Part shown: positions 1 through 8,232 of the stretch, piece after piece
Layout of the letters: each line of letters starts with the position of its first letter
How positions within the stretch are numbered: position 1 is the stretch's first letter
NCBI GenBank assembly: GCA_965198485.1
Contig: CBDAPQ010000005.1
Location: forward strand, 682,001 to 746,000
Length of the DNA stretch: 64,000 bases
Origin: RH-AL1 sp965198485
Lineage (GTDB): Bacteria > Pseudomonadota > Alphaproteobacteria > Rhizobiales > Beijerinckiaceae
Direction: 5' to 3'
Made by a program: the position numbers and the translations under genes
Notes under the pieces: model-generated
Told to the model about the DNA's origin: nothing
The model's database searches: none
Seen by the model: only the letters and a program-made list of their open reading frames with translations

Positions 1-2220
1 CTCGGACTGCCCGTCAGCGAGGTCTGGGCCGAGATATGGGACGTGCTTGGCCCGCAGCTCAAGGCGGTCGTCGAAACAGGGGAGGGGTTCGCGACCGACC
101 GGCAGCGCTTGATGATGCTGCGGCAAGGATGTCTAGAGGAGACCTTCTGGTTCTACAGCTTCGCCCCCATCCGCGGCGAAGGCGGCGACGTCCTGGGCGT
201 GTTCGTCAACGCGATGGACCTCACGAGTCAAATCGCTTCGGAACGGGCGCTCCGGACGCGGGACGAGCGTCAGCGGCGGCTTCTCCAGCAAATGCCGGGT
301 TTCGTCGGCGTCACGCGTGGACCCGACCACGTCTACGAATATGTCAACGACGCCTTCGTTCGGATCGGGGGACCTCGGCAATACCTTGAGCGAGGGATCC
401 GTGAGGTCTTTCCGGAGCTGGGTGGTCAAGGCTTCTACGAGCTTTTGGACAACGTCTACGAGACCGGCGAGCCGCACGTCGCGCTGGCGATGGCTGCACG
501 GCTGGCGGGCGAGGACAGCGAGCGCTTCGTTGATTTTACCTATCAGCCGATACGCGACGACGGTGGGACGATCACCGGCGTCTTCGTGGGTGGGTACGAG
601 GTGACGGAGTTAAAGCTCGCGGAGCGAGCGCTTCGCGAGGCCAACGAGATTTTAGAAGAACGCGTGGCGGAGCGCACGCAGACTTTGCAGCACAGTGAGG
701 CGAGGGCAAGAATCTATTTCGACATGGCGCCGGAATATCTGCTTCTCGTCCGGGTCGGCCCGGATGGCGATGTCTGGTTCGAGGATATCAATCCCGCCGC
801 GGAAACGGTGTTCGGGCAAAGCAGGGAGGACGTGATCGGGCAGCGGCCGGCTACTGTCGTCCCGCCCGACAGCGCTCAAGCTATCGAGCACTACGCAGCC
901 GCGTGTGTCGGAACCGGAACGGTTCAGGCCTACCTGGCGGAGCGAACCTACCAGGACGGTCGAGGTGTCCTCATTGATGCCCAGGTCATTCCGGTCGAAC
1001 GCTTCGATGATGGTTATGGCCTTGTGCTATTCATCGGGCGCGACGTTAGCGAGCAACGAAAGGTCGAGGAGCAGCTTCGCCAAGCGCAGAAGATGGAAGC
1101 GGTGGGCCAACTCACCGGCGGCTTGGCTCACGATTTCAACAACCTGCTCGCCGGCATTTCTGGGGCTTTGGAGCTGATGCAGCTCCGCATCGAGCAGGGC
1201 CGGGGGAAGGATGTCGATCGCTATCTGGCGGCAGCTCAGAGCGCCGCAAGACGCGCGGCGGCGCTGACGCACCGCTTGCTGGCCTTCTCGCGCCGTCAGA
1301 CCCTCGATCCTCGGCCTACTGAAGTGAACAGGCTCGTTCTCGGTATGGAGGAGATGATCCGCCGTACCGTCGGTCCCGCGATCGCAATCGAGACCGTTGG
1401 AGCCCCAGAATTGTGGGCCGCCCTAGTCGACCCGCCCCAGCTCGAAAACGCATTGCTGAACCTTTGCATCAACGCGCGCGACGCCATGCCTAACGGCGGT
1501 CGCATCACGATAGAAACGGCTAACAGGTTGTTCGATGAGCATGGCGCCCGCACGCACGACATAGATGCCGGCGAGTACTTGTCGCTGGGTGTGAGGGACA
1601 CGGGAAATGGGATGTCAGCCGAAGTAATCGCCCGGGTCTTCGAGCCCTTCTTCACCACGAAGCCGCTCGGCGAAGGCACGGGTCTGGGCCTGTCGATGAT
1701 CTACGGTTTCGCCAAGCAGTCGGGAGGTGAAGTTCGCATCCGCTCCGAGGTCGGCAAAGGAACGACGGTCACCATCTACCTACCGCGTCACCTGGGAGAT
1801 TTCGATAGAGACGAGGCGCGCGTCGAGCACACCGCTCCATCGCGCGCCGAGCCTGGTCAAACGGTCTTGATCGTCGACGACGAGCCCACTGTACGCATGT
1901 TGATCGCCGATGTGTTGGAAGACCTCGGCTACACGGCCATCGAGGCGGCCGACAGCCTCGCTGGGCAGAAGGTTTTACAGTCGGATGTCCGCATCGACCT
2001 GCTGGTCACGGATGTCGGTCTTCCAGGCGGTTTGAACGGTCGCCAGATGGCCGATGCCGCACGCGAAACGCGACCCTTTCTGAAGGTGCTTTTCATCACC
2101 GGCTACGCCGAGACTGCGGTGTTCGGCAATGGCTATCTCGCTCAGGGCGTGCAGGTCTTGACAAAGCCATTTGTGATGGACGCGCTCGTAGCCCGCATCA
2201 GAGAAATCATCGGCAATTAG
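1..2220 (+). CDS. PAS-containing hybrid histidine kinase, 5' partial
   Basis: Sensor kinase whose phosphoryl group should pass from its own His to its C-terminal receiver. The frame is open from base 1 with no start, so the N-terminus lies before the window. Seen in order: the end of one PAS domain, a second PAS (about residues 75-200, counting from the GTG at 43), a short coiled coil, a third PAS (about 220-345), and a HisKA domain with HDFNN (phospho-His codon at 1129-1131). Then comes HATPase_c with NARDAMPNGG, DTGNGM, FEPFFTTK and GTGLGLS, and a receiver with TDVGLPGG (Asp codon at 2011-2013) and the TKPF lysine. No membrane segment is visible, so it is probably cytosolic. The ligand is unknown, and no partner regulator follows because an IS lies 240 bp downstream. 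The 2221-2459 gap shows nothing recognisable. Confidence 0.93.
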   Translation, partial: LGLPVSEVWAEIWDVLGPQLKAVVETGEGFATDRQRLMMLRQGCLEETFWFYSFAPIRGEGGDVLGVFVNAMDLTSQIASERALRTRDERQRRLLQQMPGFVGVTRGPDHVYEYVNDAFVRIGGPRQYLERGIREVFPELGGQGFYELLDNVYETGEPHVALAMAARLAGEDSERFVDFTYQPIRDDGGTITGVFVGGYEVTELKLAERALREANEILEERVAERTQTLQHSEARARIYFDMAPEYLLLVRVGPDGDVWFEDINPAAETVFGQSREDVIGQRPATVVPPDSAQAIEHYAAACVGTGTVQAYLAERTYQDGRGVLIDAQVIPVERFDDGYGLVLFIGRDVSEQRKVEEQLRQAQKMEAVGQLTGGLAHDFNNLLAGISGALELMQLRIEQGRGKDVDRYLAAAQSAARRAAALTHRLLAFSRRQTLDPRPTEVNRLVLGMEEMIRRTVGPAIAIETVGAPELWAALVDPPQLENALLNLCINARDAMPNGGRITIETANRLFDEHGARTHDIDAGEYLSLGVRDTGNGMSAEVIARVFEPFFTTKPLGEGTGLGLSMIYGFAKQSGGEVRIRSEVGKGTTVTIYLPRHLGDFDRDEARVEHTAPSRAEPGQTVLIVDDEPTVRMLIADVLEDLGYTAIEAADSLAGQKVLQSDVRIDLLVTDVGLPGGLNGRQMADAARETRPFLKVLFITGYAETAVFGNGYLAQGVQVLTKPFVMDALVARIREIIGN

Positions 2221-2509
2221 AATTATTCACAAGCGTTTCGGCGCAACGAGTAGAGAATGCACCGCCGAAGATTGATTCGCCCTGAACCCTAGCTTGCGAG
2301 ACTCTGGTAGAGAGTGGCGCTTGTCGACATGATCGAGTTCGCCCCGAGTCACAAATCGACCGTTTCCGAAAAGCCTGCCGCTCGGAATGACGGCACATCC
2401 TCTGGCTCCGCATTGATGCGGCCACCTGGACCAGCATCGTAACGTCGTCTCGAAAGTCCCTAGGCTCAGGACCTATTAACGTCGGCAGGCTTTCGGCCAG
2501 GTCGAGCTG

Positions 2510-2908
2510 ATGATTCCATGCGGTTGGGAGGTGCGCTGCATGGATGATTCGTTCTGGCTTTCGGACGCGCAGATGGCGCGGATCGAACCTTACTTTCCGC
2601 TGTCGCACGGCATCGCCCGCGTGGACGACCGACGTGTTCTCAGCGGCATCGTGCACGTGATCCGCACCGGCATGCGCTGGCGCGATGCGCCACCTGACTA
2701 TGGTCCGCACAAGACGCTCTACAATCGCTTCGTCCGTTGGAGCCGGCTCGGCGTGTTCGACCGCATCTTCGCCGCCCTCGCGGGCCGGGCCGGGGAGCCC
2801 GATCTTCTGATGATCGATGCCACCCATCTCAAGGCGCATCGCACTGCAGCGAGCCTCTTCAAAAAGGGGCTTTACCCCGCCGTATCGGGCGCACGAAGGG
2901 CGGCCTGA
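2510..2908 (+). CDS. IS5-family transposase OrfA (copy 1)
   Basis: N-terminal half of the IS5-type transposase (DUF4096-like region), 132 aa, starting at an ATG-proximal TTG/ATG cluster. It contains the family pattern WLSDAQMARIEPYFP and RDAPPDYGPHKTLYNR, and the first catalytic Asp in IDATHLKAH. It ends in frame 2 just after the slippery A/G run. A -1 shift joins it to the second frame. Confidence 0.85.
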   Translation: MIPCGWEVRCMDDSFWLSDAQMARIEPYFPLSHGIARVDDRRVLSGIVHVIRTGMRWRDAPPDYGPHKTLYNRFVRWSRLGVFDRIFAALAGRAGEPDLLMIDATHLKAHRTAASLFKKGLYPAVSGARRAA

Positions 2909-3294
2909 ACTCCAAGCTGCACGCGGTCTGCGATGGCCAGGGCCGCCCCGTCGCCATGCTGCTCTCCGAAGGTGAGATGAGCGACCACGCCGGCGCCGCC
3001 TTCCTGCTCGACGCGCTGCCAGCGGCCGACGTCCTCGTCGCTGACCGCGGTTACGACAGCGACGGCTACCGCGCCGCGCTCGAAGACAAGGGCATCAGGC
3101 CCTGCATCCCACCGCGCAAGACCCGCAAGGTCCAGCACGCCTACGACCACAAGATCTACAGGGTCCGCCACAAGGTCGAGAACATGTTCGGCCGCCTCAA
3201 GGACTGGCGCCGCGTCGCCACCCGCTACGATCGTTGCGCCCACACCTTCATGTCAGCCATCGTCATCGCAGCAATCGTCATCTTCTGGCTGTGA
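2737..3294 (+). CDS. IS5-family transposase OrfB (copy 1)
   Basis: C-terminal half of the DDE transposase. The functional part begins after the frameshift near 2860. It holds GGLNSKLHAV, VADRGYDSDGYR and the C-terminal helix HKVENMFGRLKDWRRVATRYDR with the catalytic Glu. It is read as a fusion with OrfA rather than alone; the stretch 2737-2860 of this frame is a shadow of OrfA. Confidence 0.82.
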   Translation: MEPARRVRPHLRRPRGPGRGARSSDDRCHPSQGASHCSEPLQKGALPRRIGRTKGGLNSKLHAVCDGQGRPVAMLLSEGEMSDHAGAAFLLDALPAADVLVADRGYDSDGYRAALEDKGIRPCIPPRKTRKVQHAYDHKIYRVRHKVENMFGRLKDWRRVATRYDRCAHTFMSAIVIAAIVIFWL

Positions 3295-3434
3295 CAAGAA
3301 TGAGTCCTGAGCCTAGGCTGACCCACCAGCCGGCCTAATCATGGCGACGGGTTCGGCAAATTGCGACGGGTTTGATTCTTAGCTTTCCAGCTCAAGATCG
3401 GAAACGTCGTTGCGTATGCGTTTGTGAGTACCTC

Positions 3435-3760
3435 GTGGCACCTCGTCCGTACTGGAAGGGCTACCTCAAGCTCTCCCCGGTCTCCTGCCCCGTCGCCGTC
3501 TACAGCGCGATCTCGTCGGGCGAGAGAGTCGTTTTCAAGCAGATCAATCGGCAGACCGGTCCCGCCTCAAGTGGCAGCTCGTCGACGAGCAGACCGGCGA
3601 CCCGGTCGAGTCCGTGGACAGGCGTGAGGCTACGAGGTTGCCAAGGGCGCTCTTGGCTCTCGAGAACTCTCTGTCCGATCGCTTTGCGCGCCTTTCCGAG
3701 CTCATGTACGAAGAGACCGGCGCCTGGCCGCACGACGCGCATTGGGGGCCGGATTGTTCG
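3435..3760 (+). pseudogene. ku: Broken ku gene (Ku-like non-homologous end-joining protein)
   Basis: Bacterial Ku binds DNA ends and recruits LigD. From a GTG at 3435 the translation gives PYWKGYLKLSPVSCPVAVY and FKQINRQTG, the hallmark Ku N-terminus. Near 3560 the frame is lost; the continuation RLKWQLVDEQTGDPVESVDR and then GYEVAKG is read in another frame. After about 3660 the similarity stops, so only about 75 of the usual 260 or more residues remain. No SD-like start or full-length product is possible. It lies 120 bp after an IS5 copy, which fits loss by insertion or rearrangement. Sequencing error could explain the shift but not the missing C-terminus. Confidence 0.72.
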
Positions 3761-3883
3761 CGACCTTGAGCGCGCTCAGCTACTACGCCGGCTACGCCGT
3801 GAGCTTCTGGCGCACACGTCTGTGAGCATCTGAGAGCCAGCTTCAATGCCTAGTACCAGAAGTAGACGGGCCTGGACTAACGC

Positions 3884-4885
3884 TCAGGACCCGCTTCCGG
3901 GGAACGGACCGTTGATCGGCTGGAGATCAACCTGCAGCAGCCTGGCGGGCTGCGGTCCACCCAGCGGCCACGAGGCGGTGCCGCCGTCCGTGACGAAAAA
4001 CGCGGTGCGACCCTGCTGGCCCCGCGCGCGCCCCCATGCGCCGCTGGACGGGCCGATCAGCTCTTCGGTGAAGGGATCGCCCAGGACACTCTGGGTGAAG
4101 CCGCTGTTCAGCCCCGGATCCATCGACACGACGTCGATGGTGTTCTGCCGGTGGCTGGTCAGGTAGATCACCTGCGCATCTTCATCGATGCAGAAGTCGT
4201 CGCCCATGCGACCCGCCACCACAAGTTCGGGATCGCCTTTGGCCTCCAGGCTGTCTGGTTCGACCGCGATCCGCATGAACAGCTTTTTCGCGGTCGCCGT
4301 ATAGTAGAGATAGCCCGTTTTGGGCGCGTAGCGGACGCCGTTCACGCCCGGCTGCTCCGGCTTCATCTTACCGGGATAGTAGCCCATGCTGTCGTGCTTG
4401 GCCCAGACCGTGACCTTGGGCTCGCTCCCATCGTCGGCGTAGTCGACGCGCCAGATCAGACCGGCGAAGCAGTCCGCGACGAGCAGCACGCCGGGCTTGA
4501 GCAGGCAGCAGCCGTTAGGAGCGCGAGCCTCACCGGGGAAGCGGCAGAACAGCTCAGGCTCGACCGGCGATCCCGGTGTCCAGTCCGTGAGGTCGATCTT
4601 GTAGATGAAGGACTCGTGGGTCGTATACAGGTTGCCGGCGAGCATCAGGAACACGTCGGGAGCGATCTCCGCCAGACCCGTCGGCAAGGTCTCCAGTGTG
4701 TGGATGCAGACGGCCGTCACCTCTTGACCGTCCAAGGCTGGTGGGACGTACCACAACTCCTTGCGGTTCATCGCCGTCACCAGGATGGAGTTGTCTTCCC
4801 GAACGGCCAGATTCTCAAGGAAGGACTCCTTGGGAAACGTCGCGATCGTGGTGACGCGGGCTTGCGGCGCCTTGTTGTGAGACAT
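3884..4885 (-). CDS. SMP-30/gluconolactonase-like beta-propeller protein
   Basis: About 333 aa, predicted soluble six-bladed propeller. Blade-like repeats are visible: FLENLAVREDNSILVT, GNLYTTHESFIYKID, LLVADCFAGLIWRVD, PGVNGVRYAPKTGYLYYT, DDFCIDEDAQVIYLT. The N-G-V motif followed by Y and the DDFC/D positions match the metal-binding layout of SMP-30 lactonases and strictosidine-synthase-like proteins. No signal peptide. The ATG at 4885 is preferred because GGAAG lies a few bases upstream; an ATG at 4897 is possible. It is the last gene of a co-directional set under an AraC regulator with two CMD proteins, suggesting breakdown of a lactone or aromatic compound. The substrate is unknown. Confidence 0.72.
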   Translation of the reverse strand: MSHNKAPQARVTTIATFPKESFLENLAVREDNSILVTAMNRKELWYVPPALDGQEVTAVCIHTLETLPTGLAEIAPDVFLMLAGNLYTTHESFIYKIDLTDWTPGSPVEPELFCRFPGEARAPNGCCLLKPGVLLVADCFAGLIWRVDYADDGSEPKVTVWAKHDSMGYYPGKMKPEQPGVNGVRYAPKTGYLYYTATAKKLFMRIAVEPDSLEAKGDPELVVAGRMGDDFCIDEDAQVIYLTSHRQNTIDVVSMDPGLNSGFTQSVLGDPFTEELIGPSSGAWGRARGQQGRTAFFVTDGGTASWPLGGPQPARLLQVDLQPINGPFPGSGS

Positions 4886-4960
4886 GTGGACTTCCAATCC
4901 GAAAGAGAGGGGACGGTGGGGGCGATCTGGGCGCCCGCTGGCGCGCCGCCGCGCGCCGGA

Positions 4961-5554
4961 CTATGGCGGGGCGGGAACCTGGAAGGCGTTGAGCAGCGAC
5001 GAGATCATGCCGTAGCAGCCGGCCAACACGATGAGGTCGACGATCCCCTTCTCGCCGAACGTCGACCGCGCCTCTTCGAACAGGGCGTCGTCGACCGCGT
5101 GATCTGCGGTCAGCGCCATGGCGAAGCGCCCGGCTACGGTTTCGTCCTCGTCAAGCTCGGTGGTCGCGTCGCCCTGGACGAGCGCGGCGATGGCGGAGGA
5201 AGACAGGCCGGCGGCCTTGGCGACGGCCGCGTGCGCATACCGCTCGTAGTCGCAGCGCCACACCGCGCCAACGGTCAGGATCACGACCTCTCTCACGCGC
5301 GGCGATAGACTCGTGCTTCGGCTCTCCACGCCCTGCAGTTCCAAGAAGGCTTGCCCAATCTCGGGGCTGAGGAGGACCAGGTTGAAGGGGCCGATCATGC
5401 GCCCGTCAGGCAGCTTGCCCTCGAACCCCGATCTCTCGGCCCAGGGTATCATGCGCGTTTCGATGTAGTCGTAGAGCTTCCGCTGCGGCGCCGTGAGCGC
5501 GTCGGGCTCGATGAGGGCGGTCCTACCGCCGAGATGATCCAACTCTTTCGCCAT
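4961..5554 (-). CDS. Carboxymuconolactone decarboxylase (CMD) family protein
   Basis: 197 aa, all-alpha AhpD/CMD fold. The core is visible in the middle: SLSPRVREVVILTVGAVWR, followed by CDYERYAHAAVAKAAGL and ending FGEKGIVDLIVLAGCYG. The single Cys in VWRCDYERYAH sits where CMD/AhpD proteins have their active-site Cys, but the second Cys of the CxxC pair is absent, so disulfide reductase activity is unlikely. It lies 10 bp downstream of a second CMD-family gene and probably shares its transcript. Members of this class often act on ring-cleavage lactones; the actual substrate cannot be read from sequence. Confidence 0.82.
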   Translation of the reverse strand: MAKELDHLGGRTALIEPDALTAPQRKLYDYIETRMIPWAERSGFEGKLPDGRMIGPFNLVLLSPEIGQAFLELQGVESRSTSLSPRVREVVILTVGAVWRCDYERYAHAAVAKAAGLSSSAIAALVQGDATTELDEDETVAGRFAMALTADHAVDDALFEEARSTFGEKGIVDLIVLAGCYGMISSLLNAFQVPAPP

Positions 5555-5564
5555 GTCAGCGCCC

Positions 5565-6134
5565 CTACTGGTCCAAGCCGACGGCGTTGGACGGCACGTC
5601 GAAGGCGTTCAGCGTCAACGACACTGCCGTAAACCATCCCATCAGTACGGTGACGTCCACGATCCCCGCCTCGCCGATCAGCGCCTTGGCGCGCTTGAAC
5701 AGTCCGAGGGGAACGACGCGGGGCTTGGCCAGGGTCGTGGCGAGCTCATAGACGACCTGCTGGCGGGGATCGTCGAAGGCGGTCGGCATGTCGGCGATCA
5801 GCGCCTCCACCTTCTCGGGCGATAGCCGACCCGCCTCCTCTCCGATCTTCTCGTGCTCGTAGTTCCCGTAGGCCGCGAGCCAGCGGCTATTGATGACGTT
5901 GGTGACGATCTCAATCTCGGACTTCGTCAGAGTCGACTGCGTCTGGTAATAGGCTCCCGTCGGAACGATCGTCTGGGACAGCCTCGGGTTTGCCAGCCAG
6001 ATCTTGTGGGGTCCGGGGACCTGGCCGCGCAGCTTGACGGTGAAGTCGTAGCCCGCCTTCATCCCCGGCGACATGTCGGCGACAGGCGTTTCCTCGAAAC
6101 GTCCAAAGGTGCCGAAATCAGGATAGTCAACCAT
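5565..6134 (-). CDS. Carboxymuconolactone decarboxylase family protein (second copy)
   Basis: 189 aa from the ATG at 6134, chosen because GGAGCGAG precedes it; the longer open frame to 6311 has no such site and no conserved residues. It shares the CMD layout with its neighbour (LTKSEIEIVTNVINSRWLA, NYEHEKIGEEAGRL, GEAGIVDVTVLMGWFTAVS), but the Cys is replaced in ...YGNYEHE, so a redox role is unlikely. The two genes have diverged strongly and probably have separate roles in one pathway. It is preceded on the same strand by an AraC regulator, with about 180 bp between them that could hold the promoter. Confidence 0.8.
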   Translation of the reverse strand: MVDYPDFGTFGRFEETPVADMSPGMKAGYDFTVKLRGQVPGPHKIWLANPRLSQTIVPTGAYYQTQSTLTKSEIEIVTNVINSRWLAAYGNYEHEKIGEEAGRLSPEKVEALIADMPTAFDDPRQQVVYELATTLAKPRVVPLGLFKRAKALIGEAGIVDVTVLMGWFTAVSLTLNAFDVPSNAVGLDQ

Positions 6135-6315
6135 TATCTCGCTCCATGCGTTTGCGAGCGGTTGATTAAATGCCTTTCGCCCGCGGATCTTCGCCGCGAT
6201 GAGCGCGATTTCATCATTCCGACCATTTTGTGTTGCGAACCGGGCTGATCGGCAAGCTTGAGCCAGCTTCCTCAACGCCGATGGACGATCCTCGCGCAGG
6301 CGAGGCCGCACCGCG

Positions 6316-7200
6316 TTAGGCGCGTCGTTCCTGGCGCCATTCGCGAGGCGTTACACCGGTGCTCTTGCGGAACGCCGTGGCGAAGCTGCCCGCCTGCTCG
6401 AAACCGCAGCGGAAGGCCACATCCACTATAGGCAGGTCGGTCTCACCCAGGAGCCGTCGCCCCCGAGCCATGCGGACCGCCATCAGGTACTTGTGCGGCG
6501 GTGATCCGGTCGTCGAGCGGAAGGCGCGGGCGAAGTGCGTGGCGCTCAGCCCAGAGAGGGCCGCAAAGTCCGCCAGCGTCGGGTTGCGGTCCGTTTCCTC
6601 ATGCATGAAGTCGAGCACGCGCTTGATGCGCGCTGGCGTGATCTGGCCGACGTCGTCCGGTGGACTTGGACGCAGAGTCGAGTACCGACGGATCAGGGTC
6701 AAGGCGATCGATCTTCCCAGCAGGTCCCGCGCCAGCTCGTGACCCGGGCCAGTTGGATGCGCGACTTCCTCCTCGAGAAGGCGGCAGTAGTTATCCAGCG
6801 TCGGATCTGGACGAGCGAAGCTAGGGAGCACCGTGACGCTCTTGGGTTCGATATCGATCGACTCGATGACGACCTGGTCGAGCAGCCGGGGGGCGATCTG
6901 GATGAGGAGGACTTCGGGCCGGGCCGTGAAGCGTCGAGCGACGGGAGCGCCCGCCGGGGTGACGCTCGCCTGACCTCTGTCGGTCCAACGCCGCACCCAA
7001 CCCGAATGCTCCGACTTCTCCTCGACCGCGACCGGTCCGCGCATGTGCATCACCACCAGGGTGTTCGTCAGTCCCGGGACGGCGATGACGCCCGGCGGAT
7101 GGTGGTAGCGTTCAAGGATCGTGTCGGTCGATCCGCCCGAATCGCTGGAGAGCACCGGTCGGCTCGGGAGCAGATGCGCAAACGGCTCCAAGCTCGACAT
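6316..7200 (-). CDS. AraC-family transcriptional regulator
   Basis: 294 aa. The N-terminal cupin-like half (1-180) follows the AraC_binding_2/6-type pattern. The C-terminal 100 residues hold two helix-turn-helix units: LADFAALSGLSATHFARAFR and IVDVAFRCGFEQAGSFATAF, ending in the usual G-V-T-P-REWR. It lies immediately upstream of, and on the same strand as, the two CMD genes and the SMP-30-like gene, so it is their likely regulator. This is inferred from position only. Confidence 0.88.
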   Translation of the reverse strand: MSSLEPFAHLLPSRPVLSSDSGGSTDTILERYHHPPGVIAVPGLTNTLVVMHMRGPVAVEEKSEHSGWVRRWTDRGQASVTPAGAPVARRFTARPEVLLIQIAPRLLDQVVIESIDIEPKSVTVLPSFARPDPTLDNYCRLLEEEVAHPTGPGHELARDLLGRSIALTLIRRYSTLRPSPPDDVGQITPARIKRVLDFMHEETDRNPTLADFAALSGLSATHFARAFRSTTGSPPHKYLMAVRMARGRRLLGETDLPIVDVAFRCGFEQAGSFATAFRKSTGVTPREWRQERRA

Positions 7201-7649
7201 TCCGCACCCTCCGCAGTCTCGAGAACAAGGCCTTTTGAAATCGACGGCTCAGGAAACCTTCCGGCCAGCGCTCTGTGCACGACTGTTTACAGCCTTAAGA
7301 ATTTGCATCAAGGGCGAGCGTTCATAGGGCGGCATCGTCGCTTTCGGCGACGCTCGAGTGCGAAGGCATGAGCGAGTACAAGTTCATGAAGCGTCTCGAG
7401 GCCGAGCGTCAGGTCACCCGCATCGCGCACCAGCCGTGGCTGGCGGAACTCGGACAAAAGCTTCGGATCTACAGCAGATGACCAATGGTGCGCACTCGAA
7501 TGCTTTCAACAGCTCGGGGTACGTATCTCCCCCGTGCTCATCATGCGGATGGGTGCAGGGAAACCTCGGCATAACATCAGGCAATAGAATATGAATGTAA
7601 GGACTGAGGAGTGTGCGCGTCTATGCTAGGCGATAGAAGGTAGATTATA
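7201..7649 (+). other. Intergenic stretch, no convincing gene
   Basis: 449 bp between the AraC gene and an IS1380 relic. The only candidate is a 37-codon frame at 7368-7481 (MSEYKFMKRLEAERQ...) with a GAAGG just before its ATG. It matches no family I recognise and may be a decayed 5' end. The upstream promoter of the AraC gene should also lie here, but no clear -35/-10 pair stands out. Confidence 0.4.
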
Positions 7650-8159
7650 TGTCCTTTGCGACGGCGGTCGGCTGACCTCGGACGGCGGCGTGACGCTGCT
7701 GGCCATGGCGGAGCGGCGGCTCGGCATCGCCGCGCGCCTAGCCCGCCGCGTGCCCGACCGCCGCGATCGTGCCCGCGTCACGCACACGCTCGCCGACATG
7801 ATCCGCGCGCATCTTCGCCATCGCCATGGGCGACGAGGACGCCGACGACCTCGACCACCTGCGTCGCGATCCGGCGTTCAAGCTCGCCTGCGGGCGGCTG
7901 CCGACAGCGGCAACGACCTGTGTTCGCAGCCGACCCTGTCGCGACGCGAGAACGCCCCGCGCCTGCGCGAAGTAATCCGCCTGATCTACGCGCTCGTCGA
8001 TGCCTGGATCGAGCCCTACCCGAAGCCACCGCGCTTGGTGACACTCGACATCAGAGCCTGTCCCTCGGGCTTGACCCGAGGGATACCTGCGACGTCATCC
8101 ACGGTCACCAGCAGCTGTCGTTGTTCAATGCATATTACAACGAGCGCGAGAAGGCCTGA
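7650..8159 (+). pseudogene. IS1380-family transposase relic
   Basis: Pieces of one transposase are spread over different frames: DGGRLTSDGGVTLLAMAERR, then RVTHTLADMIRA, FAIAMGDEDADDLDHLR, PTLSRRENAPRLREVIRL, and HGHQQLSLFNAYYNER. These are in the right order for IS1380-type DDE transposases, but several frameshifts and the loss of the C-terminal half make it non-functional. A 30-bp palindrome-bearing segment interrupts it near 8052-8083. No terminal repeats were found. Confidence 0.8.
8061..8083. repeat. REP-like palindrome inside the IS1380 relic
   Basis: Perfect inverted repeat with 9-bp arms, TCCCTCGGG and CCCGAGGGA, around the loop CTTGA. It interrupts the otherwise recognisable transposase frame between the LVTLDI block and the D-T-C-D-V-x-H-G-H block. 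Short CTCGGGCTTGACCCGAG-type palindromes are common interspersed repeats in alphaproteobacteria (recollection, not checked), so this is probably one that moved into the dead IS. Confidence 0.6.
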
Positions 8160-8232
8160 ATCACTCCTGGTAGCCGACCACAACCATCTTTGGGTCAGGC
8201 GCTGAGGAATGCTCGAGCAGTGCGCTCGCTGG

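Larger units (their letters stand above)
2464..3312 (+). mobile_element. IS5-family (IS427-like) insertion sequence, intact copy 1
   Basis: An 849-bp element. Terminal inverted repeats begin GCTCAGGAC at the left and end GTCCTGAGC at the right. It is flanked by CTAG at 2460-2463 and 3313-3316, the expected short target duplication. Two overlapping reading frames, 2510-2908 and 2737-3294, encode one DDE transposase through a -1 frameshift, probably at the run AAAAAGGGG near 2860. OrfB carries ADRGYD (second acidic residue) and the C-terminal HKVENMFGRLKDWRR. A near-identical copy of exactly the same length lies at 53355-54203, and a decayed copy lies near 50.1-50.8 kb. Copies 1 and 2 differ at least around 3159-3161 (RVRHK versus KLRHK). 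Confidence 0.93.

Noticed and set aside
4151..5308. Long plus-strand frame of 385 codons
   Set aside because: Antisense shadow over the SMP-30-like and CMD genes; low-complexity composition and no motif.
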